NCBI GenBank assembly: GCA_965225895.1
Contig: CBDDBR010000011.1
Span: 1,984,001 to 2,048,000, forward strand
Source of the DNA: Endobugula sp965225895
GTDB lineage: Bacteria; Pseudomonadota; Gammaproteobacteria; Pseudomonadales; Cellvibrionaceae
Direction of reading: 5' to 3'
DNA length: 64,000 nucleotides
In this document: positions 53,244-61,418 of the stretch, one piece after another
How positions within the stretch are numbered: the stretch's first letter is position 1
Layout: every line of letters begins with the position of its first letter
Translations under genes and position numbers: made by a program
Notes under the pieces: model-generated
What the model saw: the letters and a program-made list of their open reading frames with translations, nothing else
Databases searched by the model: none
Told to the model about the DNA's origin: nothing

Positions 53244-53729
53244 ATGGCGAATACTATGATTTCTTTATGTTATGTCAGTCATATTGAAGAACCGCTTTCA
53301 AATGATGAAATCAATCATCTGTTAAGAGGCTTTCGTGAAAACAATGCCCGTTTAGATGTAAGCGGCTTATTACTCTATAACGGCGCCAATACATTTATTC
53401 AAATTCTTGAAGGTGAGACCAACACAGTTAGCAAACTCTATAACACGATTAGCGCTGACACACGTCACTCTCAAGTTGATTGCTTATTACGCTCGGACAT
53501 TATTGATCGAGATTTTGCCGATTGGAAAATGGGCTTTCGTAATCTATCTAATATTGCTCTCGTTGGCGTTGAGGGATTCTCTGAGTTTATGCAATCAAAG
53601 AATGCCGAAGACTATCTCCACAAAAACCCCCAGTTTGTTGATGCTATTGTTCAGCACTTTAAAAAACAATCGCGCTCTATGGCTACCAATAAACAAACTC
53701 ACGTACAGGACTCAAAACATGTTATCTAA
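53244..53729 (+). CDS. single-domain BLUF blue-light receptor
   Basis: Residues 5-100 match the BLUF (blue light using FAD) domain. The flavin-switch residues are all present: Tyr10 (SLCYVS), an Asn at 33/34 (ENNARLDVSGLLLY), Gln53 (FIQILEGE), and Trp94 and Met96 (DWKMGF). The last 50 residues are helical, the usual cap of short BLUF proteins such as PixD-type ones, ending in a polar tail. There is no fused output domain, so it must signal through a partner. The most obvious candidate is the chemoreceptor whose gene overlaps its 3' end by 11 bp. The protein is cytoplasmic and should bind FAD. The family call is firm; the partner is inferred. Confidence 0.93.
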   Translation: MANTMISLCYVSHIEEPLSNDEINHLLRGFRENNARLDVSGLLLYNGANTFIQILEGETNTVSKLYNTISADTRHSQVDCLLRSDIIDRDFADWKMGFRNLSNIALVGVEGFSEFMQSKNAEDYLHKNPQFVDAIVQHFKKQSRSMATNKQTHVQDSKHVI

Positions 53730-55413
53730 TTTTAAAATTACACACAAAATTTATGCCATGTGCGCCATTCAAATGCTGCTTATCTGCTGCATTGGATGGG
53801 TGGGGCTATCTCAAATGTCGAAAATAGGTACCCGCTTAACCATTATTACTAATGATGACATTCCACTCTCAAACAGTATTAGCTTGCTGACCGAACACAA
53901 GTTAGAACAAGCGATTTTATTCGAGAAAATGTTATTAGAAGGCGTTCTTGCGTCGCAATATCATATTGGCGCACAGGAAGAGTTCGAACACATCAATAAA
54001 GAGTTATCAACACTAACACTCAAAATAGAAAAAGAAATTATAGATACCGAAGCATTTATTGAGAATGCAATTCCTCACTTGCACTCCAAGACAGAAATAG
54101 AAGAATATCAATTTCTTCTAGCCGCTTTTAAAGAAATTAAAAGTAGCTACTTTGTATTAGAAGACGAAATACAGCATGTTATTGATCTATTAAAAGCAGG
54201 CGATATAGAAGATGCACTCGTTGAATACAAAACCATTGAGGCTCACGAAATAGAGCTGGATACACAACTAAAAGACACATTGCACGAAATACAAAATTTT
54301 ACATTACTTTCTAGCCAACAAGCCATTGCCGATGAAGTTAACGGCATGAAAATCATTGCTACCATTTTAGGTGTTGCTCTTATCGTGAATATTATATTAT
54401 CAGTACTGATAGGTAAGGCCATTAGTAAGCCCATTAGAAAACTTAATCGTAGAATTAAAGAAATATCACACGGCGACGGTGATTTAACACTACGTTTAGA
54501 TGATTCGGGGACAGACGAGATTAGCGATACCGCAAAATCATTTAATGAATTCATGGAGCAACTTGCATCAACTATTCGCTTTATTAACACATCCGCAGAA
54601 GGTCTTGGCGCATCATCGTCTAGCGCTATTAAAGTGATGGAACAAACATTATCACATGTACAAACACAACAAGATGAAACACTAATGGTATCCAGCGCCA
54701 TGGAAGAAATGCGTACGGCTACACAGCATGTGGCTAAAAATACCGCAGAAGCTGCAAAAGTAGCAGAAAGTGCCAGAAGTCGTGTTGGCGAAGGTAAAGT
54801 TGCTGCGATTGATACACAAGAAATTATTAAACAACTCGCTAGTGAAATGAATAATGCCTCATCGGTTATTGAATCTCTCGCCGAAGAAACCAACAATATT
54901 GGTAATGTATTAGAAGCCATTCGCGGTATTGCTGAACAAACAAATCTACTGGCATTAAACGCTGCTATTGAAGCCGCCCGTGCAGGCGATACTGGCCGAG
55001 GCTTTGCGGTTGTAGCTGACGAGGTACGCTCACTTGCACAACGTACACAAAGCTCTACAGGTGATATTCAAACACTGGTTGAGAGCCTACAAGCCGAAGC
55101 TAAAAATGCGGTATTAAGTATGCAAAAAGGTTCTGCCAGCACAGAGATGTGCTTAGATAAAAGTAATGAAACGGCAGAAGCATTAGAAGACGCCAGCCAA
55201 GCGGTAAATTCTATTTCAGACTTAAACACACAAATCGCATCCACAGCAGAAGAGCAATCTGCCGCAGCGGAACAAATTAAAGACAATGTAAATAATATTT
55301 CTACGATTGTAGATGAGGCATCAAAAGGGGCTGTAGACACTGCCACTGCAAACCAAAAAATTGCACAAGATGTTATCGAGCTGCAAGACTCTCTAAAACA
55401 GTTTAAAGTATAA
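53719..55413 (+). CDS. methyl-accepting chemotaxis protein coupled to the BLUF gene
   Basis: The 564-residue protein has TM1 (about 11-30), an all-helical ligand-type domain of about 180 residues (31-210, 4-helix-bundle style), TM2 (211-232), a HAMP domain (233-287: KPIRKLNRRIKEISHGDGDL) and a long signalling coiled coil. The hairpin tip GIAEQTNLLALNAAIEAARAG binds CheA/CheW. No C-terminal NWETF-type CheR/CheB tether is seen. I start it at the ATG at 53719, 8 nt after AGGA and inside the end of the BLUF gene. A longer frame running back over that gene is a shadow. The overlap implies coupled translation. If the BLUF protein acts on it, this would be a light-taxis receptor. Confidence 0.93.
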   Translation: MLSNFKITHKIYAMCAIQMLLICCIGWVGLSQMSKIGTRLTIITNDDIPLSNSISLLTEHKLEQAILFEKMLLEGVLASQYHIGAQEEFEHINKELSTLTLKIEKEIIDTEAFIENAIPHLHSKTEIEEYQFLLAAFKEIKSSYFVLEDEIQHVIDLLKAGDIEDALVEYKTIEAHEIELDTQLKDTLHEIQNFTLLSSQQAIADEVNGMKIIATILGVALIVNIILSVLIGKAISKPIRKLNRRIKEISHGDGDLTLRLDDSGTDEISDTAKSFNEFMEQLASTIRFINTSAEGLGASSSSAIKVMEQTLSHVQTQQDETLMVSSAMEEMRTATQHVAKNTAEAAKVAESARSRVGEGKVAAIDTQEIIKQLASEMNNASSVIESLAEETNNIGNVLEAIRGIAEQTNLLALNAAIEAARAGDTGRGFAVVADEVRSLAQRTQSSTGDIQTLVESLQAEAKNAVLSMQKGSASTEMCLDKSNETAEALEDASQAVNSISDLNTQIASTAEEQSAAAEQIKDNVNNISTIVDEASKGAVDTATANQKIAQDVIELQDSLKQFKV

Positions 55414-55422
55414 ATATAACCC

Positions 55423-55462
55423 TTTCACTGTGTTAATGAAAACTCTCATTAGCACAGTGAAA
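55423..55462. other. 17-bp hairpin between the MCP gene and tatC
   Basis: TTTCACTGTGTTAATGA (55423-55439) pairs with TCATTAGCACAGTGAAA (55446-55462) over 17 bp with one T-G pair and a 6-nt loop. It sits between two convergent genes and touches the tatC stop. No clear T tract follows on either strand. It is probably a terminator or a 3'-end protective structure for both transcripts. Confidence 0.6.
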
Positions 55463-55466
55463 AACG

Positions 55467-56216
55467 TTATACGCTATCTGTTTCTTCACTCTCTTCACTT
55501 TTCTTTACCGATATCCGCCGCCCAAAAAACACGCCACACTCAAATAGCATCCACATAGGAATTGCGAGCAATACCTGAGAAATAACATCTGGCGGGGTTA
55601 ACAACATACCAATAACAAAGCAAGCAACAACAATATACGGGCGTTTTTTTGCTAACGAATCGGCACTAACAGCACCAGATCGAATCAACAAAATAGTGGC
55701 AATAGGAATCTCAAACACCACACCAAATGCCAAAAATAATTTCACTACAAAATCTAAATAGCTGCCAATATCCGTCATTACTTTTACGCCTTCAGGTGCC
55801 ATAGACGTAAAAAAACCAAACACCAATGGAAACACCACGTAATAAGCAAACACAATACCTAAATAAAATAAGCAGATACTTGATAAAAGCAGAGGAAAAA
55901 TAAGCCCCTTTTCATTCTCGTATAAACCTGGCGCTAAAAAAGCCCATATTTGGTATAACACAGCAGGAACGGCAAGAACAAATGCAACAAAAAAAGTCAG
56001 CTTAAACGGCGTTAAAAATGGCGCAGCCACATCAGTGGCAATCATCGAGCTGTCGCTCGGTAAAAACACCTGTAACGGAGTAGCAACAAAGGTATAAATA
56101 TCATTAGCAAAAGGAAATAGCGCTAAAAAAATAAGCAGTATCGCCAATATGGCATATAACAGGCGATTGCGTAATTCAATCAAGTGGGATACTAAAGGAG
56201 AGGAGCTATCATTCAT
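55467..56216 (-). CDS. tatC: Tat translocase subunit TatC
   Basis: TatC is the receptor of the twin-arginine translocase, recognising RR signal peptides of folded proteins. It has six membrane helices. The N-terminal PLVSHLIELRNRLLYA contains the conserved HLxELRxR motif with the Glu that contacts signal peptides. The second conserved region is LYQIWAFLAPGLYENEK. The C-terminus is short and charged (KKSEESEETDSV). The length of 249 residues is normal. It is the last gene of hisE-tatA-tatB-tatC, 21 bp after tatB. Confidence 0.98.
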   Translation of the reverse strand: MNDSSSPLVSHLIELRNRLLYAILAILLIFLALFPFANDIYTFVATPLQVFLPSDSSMIATDVAAPFLTPFKLTFFVAFVLAVPAVLYQIWAFLAPGLYENEKGLIFPLLLSSICLFYLGIVFAYYVVFPLVFGFFTSMAPEGVKVMTDIGSYLDFVVKLFLAFGVVFEIPIATILLIRSGAVSADSLAKKRPYIVVACFVIGMLLTPPDVISQVLLAIPMWMLFECGVFFGRRISVKKSEESEETDSV

Positions 56217-56237
56217 AATTTACGTACAGCACAACCA

Positions 56238-56528
56238 TTAAAAGGGAGGGGATTGATCACCAAGAATACGGTGCTCATCTTTTTCTTTTTTGGTCACTGT
56301 TACCGATTCGTCCGTATTCGCTAATTGTTCCATTACCGCTTCATTATGCAGTTGCTGACGAATATCATCTGCACCCACCTGTTTTTCAATTTCTTGGCGA
56401 GCATGATTAAAAAAGCGTTTTATTCGTCCAATGGTTAAAGCAACCGAACGTACAGCCTCAGGCATACGCTCTGGGCCAACAACCAACAACGCAACAATAA
56501 CAATGACTACTATTTCAAACAGTCCCAT
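56238..56528 (-). CDS. tatB: Tat translocase subunit TatB
   Basis: TatB works with TatC in substrate recognition. The protein has the short N-terminal membrane helix (MGLFEIVVIVIVALLVVGPERMPEAVR) with the conserved Phe-Glu and GPERLP-type hinge. An amphipathic helix follows (TIGRIKRFFNHARQEIEKQV), then a variable, charged tail. The 96-residue length is on the short side for TatB (E. coli 171), as in many marine species. It lies 6 bp after tatA. Confidence 0.95.
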   Translation of the reverse strand: MGLFEIVVIVIVALLVVGPERMPEAVRSVALTIGRIKRFFNHARQEIEKQVGADDIRQQLHNEAVMEQLANTDESVTVTKKEKDEHRILGDQSPPF

Positions 56529-56534
56529 AGTCGT

Positions 56535-56765
56535 CTATTTTTTATCTTCTGTCGCGTTAACTTTTTCTGTTGTTACTGTTTCGCTTTCGGCTTTGTCTGC
56601 TTGGTCAAGTGTCTCATCGGTATCATTGTTGATCGCTTTCTTAAAGCCTTTAACCGCACCACCAATATCAGAACCCATACCTTTTAATTTTTTTGTACCA
56701 AACAGTAACACTACAATTGCTAATACAATTAACAGCTGCCAAATACTAATACCGCCAATACCCAT
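56535..56765 (-). CDS. tatA: Tat translocase subunit TatA
   Basis: TatA oligomerises to form the transport-active part of the Tat system. It has one membrane helix (ISIWQLLIVLAIVVLLFGTKKL) with the conserved FGTKKL hinge, followed by the amphipathic helix GMGSDIGGAVKGFKKAI and an acidic tail. The length of 76 residues is typical. It starts 24 bp after hisE, in the conserved hisE-tatABC arrangement. Confidence 0.97.
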   Translation of the reverse strand: MGIGGISIWQLLIVLAIVVLLFGTKKLKGMGSDIGGAVKGFKKAINNDTDETLDQADKAESETVTTEKVNATEDKK

Positions 56766-56789
56766 TATTTTTCTCCAAAAATTTGCTAA

Positions 56790-57134
56790 TTATTTTGTGC
56801 GTGATGCTTTTTCATCAATACCCGATAAACCAAAACGACGACCTAATTCATCCAATACTGCCTGAACATCGGTATCTAAATGCGATAACATCACCATTGA
56901 GTGAAACCATAAATCGGCAGTTTCATACACTACGTCACTAGTATCGCCCGTAGTATCGGCATCTTTGGCCGCCAAAATGGTCTCTGTGGCTTCTTCACCC
57001 ACTTTTTCTAATATCTTATTTAACCCTTTGCTATGCAACTGTGCAACATATGAACTATCTGTCGCATCACCTGTCGCACTGGCAGCCTTACGCTCGGCTA
57101 ATACTTGACTCAATGTGGTCAACACGTCACTCAT
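56790..57134 (-). CDS. hisE: phosphoribosyl-ATP pyrophosphatase
   Basis: HisE hydrolyses phosphoribosyl-ATP to phosphoribosyl-AMP and pyrophosphate, the second step of histidine synthesis. The all-helical MazG-like fold is visible with GLNKILEKVGEEATETILAAKD, containing the ExxE metal-binding residues, and the later DVVYETADLWFHSMVML. The length of 114 residues is normal. In Pseudomonas, hisI stands just upstream of hisE. Here the 195 bp upstream hold no gene, so hisI must lie elsewhere. Confidence 0.96.
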   Translation of the reverse strand: MSDVLTTLSQVLAERKAASATGDATDSSYVAQLHSKGLNKILEKVGEEATETILAAKDADTTGDTSDVVYETADLWFHSMVMLSHLDTDVQAVLDELGRRFGLSGIDEKASRTK

Positions 57135-57329
57135 TGTGATTCACCTACTTAATTATTCAATGGCGACATACTACCATTAAATACAGCGAAATGCCTTTAA
57201 GTACAGGCTGTGAGCCTTACAATGTACGCCCTGCAAATAGTGTGAGTACGATAAAATAGTAAAGCAGACAAGGTGATAGCAGCATAAGACATGCCAACCT
57301 CTGAGAACGCGGTGATAATTAGACATGAC

Positions 57330-58379
57330 TTAATCGGAAAAGTGCGGAATATCGGGTGATTTCACCTGCGACCACAAACTGTTAACCAAGGGTGTAACAT
57401 CATTAAATTCTTGCTGAACAATCCAATCAGCAATGGCTGCCGCCACATCAGGATATATCACTTGCTTGCCGTCAAAATGATCTAGCCAGCGCCGCAATAC
57501 CACACTATCTAAATGGGTCATTTCCATCCCTAAGGACAGCTTTTCTAGAGCCAAGGCATTGGATATTTGTTCCATTTGCCCCTTTAACGGTTTAACTAAA
57601 ATTTTCTTACCTAATTGAATCGCTTCACTGGCTAATTCGAAACCTGCGTTACTTATCACACCATTACACGTTGATAAGTCCTCTTTAAAACCGTCACGAC
57701 TCAAGGGTCTAAGGTGTAAATTTTCTTGGTCTTCGGCGCACACAAAATCAGCATAAATATAAAACTCATAATCGGTGAATGGGCGCAGCCATTCAATCAC
57801 CTGTTCTTTTTTCTCAAACCCCAAATAAACAACAATTTTATTCTTTATAGTCTTGGCACTATCATGTTTTACATCGGCAATTGGTGGCAAAATCGGTTGT
57901 TCAAAATGATGCCAATGTAAGCCTAAGCGCACTTTTGCTGGCGCAAAATAATTCATAAATAATTGCACCGCAGGGTTACTGCCTTTTTTGGGGATAGCAT
58001 AGTCAAATGCATTTTGATGACCTATCGCTATAGACATTTTTTTTTGTCGCTTTGCCGCCCAAGCAGTAATCGGTTCAAAATCGGTAATAACTAAATCGTA
58101 TGCACTTAAATCAATCGCACAAATATCACGATAAAGTTGGCGTAAACTATTTTTTTTCACGGTTGCCAAAGGCTTTACCGAACCTGCTTCGGTCACAAAC
58201 GTTAAACCATTAAAACAACGATAATCACCAAACATATCCATATCAAACAACTGCTCGGGATCACGGCCACTAAAAACATAATCAACATCAATACCGCGCG
58301 TAGAAAACGCTGCACTCATCGCGCGGGCACGCGTAATATGTCCATTACCTGTTGCTTGAACACCCATTAATATTTTCAT
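57330..58379 (-). CDS. MJ1255/VC2487-family glycosyltransferase
   Basis: The protein resembles the TIGR00661 (MJ1255/VC2487) group of GT-B glycosyltransferase-like proteins. Its N-terminus is MKILMGVQATGNGHITRARAM, with the GxGH loop typical of MurG/MGD-like donors. YDLVITDFEPITAWAAKR follows near residue 95. The C-terminal nucleotide-sugar region has GVISNAGFELASEAIQLGKKILVKP, as in GT28-type enzymes. No member has a settled reaction that I know of. It is followed in the region by a PAP2 phosphatase and an LpxH-like gene, which suggests envelope lipid or glycan work. A slightly unusual start context (no strong Shine-Dalgarno) does not affect the call. Confidence 0.85.
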   Translation of the reverse strand: MKILMGVQATGNGHITRARAMSAAFSTRGIDVDYVFSGRDPEQLFDMDMFGDYRCFNGLTFVTEAGSVKPLATVKKNSLRQLYRDICAIDLSAYDLVITDFEPITAWAAKRQKKMSIAIGHQNAFDYAIPKKGSNPAVQLFMNYFAPAKVRLGLHWHHFEQPILPPIADVKHDSAKTIKNKIVVYLGFEKKEQVIEWLRPFTDYEFYIYADFVCAEDQENLHLRPLSRDGFKEDLSTCNGVISNAGFELASEAIQLGKKILVKPLKGQMEQISNALALEKLSLGMEMTHLDSVVLRRWLDHFDGKQVIYPDVAAAIADWIVQQEFNDVTPLVNSLWSQVKSPDIPHFSD

Positions 58380-58426
58380 GATTTATTCTCAAAAGATGAT
58401 GAATTCACACACGGTATAAAACGTAT

Positions 58427-58963
58427 TTATATCACCAAGAACGATATGGTTAATGTACCAACACCATAACCGAGTATGGCACCTGCCATAATGTCAGTAG
58501 GAAAATGTACGCCCAACACCACTCTAGACATGCCAACACCTACCGCCCAAATAAGCAGCACATTAAACAATATAGGAAAAAAAATGGCCGATACAGACAA
58601 CACAAAAAAGGCTGCCGATGTATGGCCAGAAGGAAAACTGAATTGATCTGAAGGCTGAACAACACTCGTAAAGCTAGGAATAGCTTGTTGAGGCCGACGG
58701 CGCTTCAAGCAGTTTTTAAGGATAAAATAAACAACTCTTTCAATAATAAAACCAAGCAGCAATACCTGCACTAGGCTCCATTGCGACAACGCGACAGCAA
58801 GCAATAACGCCACCGCATATAAGTGTCCGTCGGCACTACGAGAGATCCAACGACTACCATTGATCATGGTGTCTCGATGTTTGCGCTGCAAACACCAATC
58901 AAACATTTGACGGTCAAAAAAATCAATGGCACTTAATAGTTTCATATTGGGGCACCGAGTCAT
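58427..58963 (-). CDS. PAP2-family membrane phosphatase
   Basis: The acid-phosphatase/PAP2 signature is complete: KNCLKRRRP (motif 1, K-x6-RP), FPSGHTSA (motif 2 with the catalytic His) and SRVVLGVHFPTD (motif 3, nucleophilic His and supporting Asp). About five hydrophobic helices place it in the inner membrane, with the active site at the periplasmic face. Members dephosphorylate undecaprenyl pyrophosphate, phosphatidylglycerol phosphate or lipid A. The substrate here is unknown. An inner ATG at 58945 (encoding MKLLSAIDFF) is an equally good start. It precedes the MJ1255-type gene by 47 bp, on the same strand, and is divergent from the gap gene. Confidence 0.87.
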   Translation of the reverse strand: MTRCPNMKLLSAIDFFDRQMFDWCLQRKHRDTMINGSRWISRSADGHLYAVALLLAVALSQWSLVQVLLLGFIIERVVYFILKNCLKRRRPQQAIPSFTSVVQPSDQFSFPSGHTSAAFFVLSVSAIFFPILFNVLLIWAVGVGMSRVVLGVHFPTDIMAGAILGYGVGTLTISFLVI

Positions 58964-59113
58964 TTATGGATACAATAAGGCAACAATGTTTCACTTTTAT
59001 GACCAAGCAACATTCGTTCAAATAAATTAAAATACGCATATTCTTTTTTTTGTCATATTTCTGTAGTAAAACGTCAACATAAAATAGTCACAGCTAAACG
59101 TAAGAGATAAAAC

Positions 59114-60121
59114 ATGAGCATTAAAATAGGTATTAATGGATTTGGCCGCATGGGACGCTTAACTCTACGCGCCATTTGGGATAAAGAAAATATAGAGTGC
59201 ATTCACATTAATGAGCCTGCGGGTGATGCTGCAACACTTGCACATTTACTCAATTTTGATTCGGTACATGGGCGCTGGCAACACGAAGCTCACAGCGAAA
59301 ACAATACGATACGCGTAAGTACACAACACATTCACTGCACACAAAACCAACACATTGCCGATACTGATTGGTCAAAGTGCGACATTGTGATTGAAGCGTC
59401 GGGAATATTTAAAAGCAAAACCGCGCTACAGCCTTATCTTGACCAAGAAGTACCACGCATTGTCGTGACAGCGCCAGTTAAAGAAGACGGCGTGTTAAAT
59501 GTTGTTATGGGGGTTAACCACCACGATTACCAAGCCCAACAACATCGTATTATCACCGCTGCCTCGTGTACCACAAATTGCCTTGCCCCTATCGTGAAAG
59601 TACTGCATGAAAATATAGGCATTGCTCACGGCTCAATGACCACCATTCACGATATTACAAATACACAAACCATCTTGGATGCGCCCCACAAAGATTTACG
59701 CCGAGCAAGAGCTTGCGGCATGAGTTTAATTCCTACCACTACGGGATCAGCTACAGCTATTACTCATATATTTCCTGAGCTTAAAGGCAAGCTCAATGGC
59801 CATGCTGTACGCGTACCATTGGCTAACGCCTCGCTCACAGATTGTGTATTTGAAATGCAACGCACAGTGACAGAAACAGAAATCAATCAATTATTTCAAC
59901 ACGCAGCAAATACAACACTAAAAGATATTTTAGGTTATGAAGAGCGCCCTCTGGTTTCTATTGATTACAAAACAGATCCACGCTCAACTATTATTGATGC
60001 ACAATCAACTATGGTCATTAATGGTACGCAACTTAAAATTTACGCGTGGTATGACAACGAATGGGGCTATGCAAACCGTACAGCCGAACTCGCACATATG
60101 GTTGCCACACACAACAAATAA
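59114..60121 (+). CDS. gap: ArsJ-associated glyceraldehyde-3-phosphate dehydrogenase
   Basis: This is a type I GAPDH: NAD-binding IGINGFGRMGRLTLRA, catalytic Cys in AASCTTNCLAP, the TTIHDITNTQ and RRARACGMSLIPTTTGSA stretches, and the ending YDNEWGYANR. With arsenate in place of phosphate, GAPDH makes 1-arseno-3-phosphoglycerate, which ArsJ exports. The sequence differs from glycolytic GAPDHs in the way known for the arsJ-linked subfamily (MSIKIGINGFGRMGRL, NEPAGDAATLAHLLNFDSVHGRW). arsJ begins 8 bp after its stop. So its job is most likely arsenate detoxification rather than central glycolysis. No arsR or arsC is visible in the window. Confidence 0.93.
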   Translation: MSIKIGINGFGRMGRLTLRAIWDKENIECIHINEPAGDAATLAHLLNFDSVHGRWQHEAHSENNTIRVSTQHIHCTQNQHIADTDWSKCDIVIEASGIFKSKTALQPYLDQEVPRIVVTAPVKEDGVLNVVMGVNHHDYQAQQHRIITAASCTTNCLAPIVKVLHENIGIAHGSMTTIHDITNTQTILDAPHKDLRRARACGMSLIPTTTGSATAITHIFPELKGKLNGHAVRVPLANASLTDCVFEMQRTVTETEINQLFQHAANTTLKDILGYEERPLVSIDYKTDPRSTIIDAQSTMVINGTQLKIYAWYDNEWGYANRTAELAHMVATHNK

Positions 60122-60129
60122 ACCAACTT

Positions 60130-61329
60130 ATGACTGCAACCTCTTCATCCACATCTGAAAATATACGCCAGTACAGCATTATTACTGGCAACTATTGGGC
60201 ATTTACACTAACCGATGGCGCTTTGCGCATGTTAGTAATTTTGCATTTTCATCAGCTCGGTTACAGCCCCTTAGCCATTGCATTTATTTTTTTATTTTAC
60301 GAAGCATTCGGTGTAGTCACTAACTTAATTGGTGGTTGGCTAGGCGCTCGCATCGGTTTAAATCGAACAATGAATATTGGCTTGGCTTTACAAATTATTG
60401 CTCTAAGCTTATTGCTACTACCCGCCTTGAGCATTCCTTGGGTGATGGGCGCACAGGCATTATCTGGCATTGCAAAAGATTTAAATAAAATGAGCGCCAA
60501 GAGTGCGATTAAACTATTTACACCAAGCAATGCAGAGAGCCAACTGTATCGCTGGGTCGCCATGCTTACAGGTTCTAAAAACACCCTAAAAGGCGTGGGA
60601 TTTTTTATGGGTAGTGCACTGCTTGCCAGCATCGGTTTTACAGGTGCAATTAGTTTAATGGCCGCAGCATTATTTGTTGTATGGATATTAAGTTTAATTT
60701 TTTTACGCCGCGATATAGGCAAAGCAAACACCAAACCAAAATTTAAACACATTTTCTCTAAACACCGCGCCATTAATTATTTATCTGCTGCACGTTGTTT
60801 TTTATTTGGCTCTCGGGATATTTGGTTTGTAGTTGCTCTACCCGTATATTTTGCAGAACAACTAGCATGGCAGCATTGGCAAATTGGTAGCTTTTTTGCC
60901 TTATGGATTATTGGGTATGGCATAGTACAAATGCTAACACCGCTCATTACTGGAAAGCACACGACACCAAACGGTAATAGTGCATTTTGGTGGGCTTGCC
61001 CGTTATTGTGTATTCCTATTGCTATCGCTTTTAACCTAGATAACGGAATGATAAATAATAGCTATATTTTGGTTTTAGGGCTTGCACTCTTTGGACTGTT
61101 TTTTGCGATTAACTCATCACTGCATAGTTTTCTTATTGTTAATTTAGCTAAAAAAGATCATGTGTCTCTTGATGTTGGGTTTTACTACATGGCGAATGCT
61201 ATGGGGCGTTTAATAGGTACCGTACTATCAGGTTATATTTTTCAGGCATACGGATTAAGTGCTTGCTTGTTTGTTTCGGCACTCTTTATTTTTATGGCGG
61301 GTGCTTTTGCACTATTTATTGATGATTAA
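60130..61329 (+). CDS. arsJ: organoarsenical efflux MFS transporter ArsJ
   Basis: A 12-helix major-facilitator protein of 399 residues. The ArsJ type is recognisable from YSIITGNYWAFTLTDGALRMLVILHFHQ at the N-terminus, the MFS A-motif region NLIGGWLGARIGLNRTMNIG, and the DLNKMSAKSAIKLF stretch. ArsJ exports 1-arseno-3-phosphoglycerate; outside the cell this breaks down to arsenate and 3-phosphoglycerate. The start is the ATG at 60130. A longer frame reaching back into gap is a shadow. There is no strong Shine-Dalgarno, so translation may depend on coupling with gap (8-bp gap). Confidence 0.93.
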   Translation: MTATSSSTSENIRQYSIITGNYWAFTLTDGALRMLVILHFHQLGYSPLAIAFIFLFYEAFGVVTNLIGGWLGARIGLNRTMNIGLALQIIALSLLLLPALSIPWVMGAQALSGIAKDLNKMSAKSAIKLFTPSNAESQLYRWVAMLTGSKNTLKGVGFFMGSALLASIGFTGAISLMAAALFVVWILSLIFLRRDIGKANTKPKFKHIFSKHRAINYLSAARCFLFGSRDIWFVVALPVYFAEQLAWQHWQIGSFFALWIIGYGIVQMLTPLITGKHTTPNGNSAFWWACPLLCIPIAIAFNLDNGMINNSYILVLGLALFGLFFAINSSLHSFLIVNLAKKDHVSLDVGFYYMANAMGRLIGTVLSGYIFQAYGLSACLFVSALFIFMAGAFALFIDD

Positions 61330-61418
61330 ATAATAATCATACAATTGTCAAAAAAGATTAACAAAAATGTCATTTATGCTATCTAAGATATTCTTAAACA
61401 TATTATTAGGTAGCTGTC

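Noticed and set aside
53407..53718. Extension of the MCP reading frame back through the BLUF gene
   Set aside because: The extra 104 residues are the out-of-frame shadow of a well-supported BLUF domain. The ATG at 53719 has its own AGGA.
60061..60129. Longer N-terminus for arsJ overlapping gap
   Set aside because: The extra residues are the shadow of the GAPDH C-terminus, and the ArsJ family start fits the ATG at 60130.
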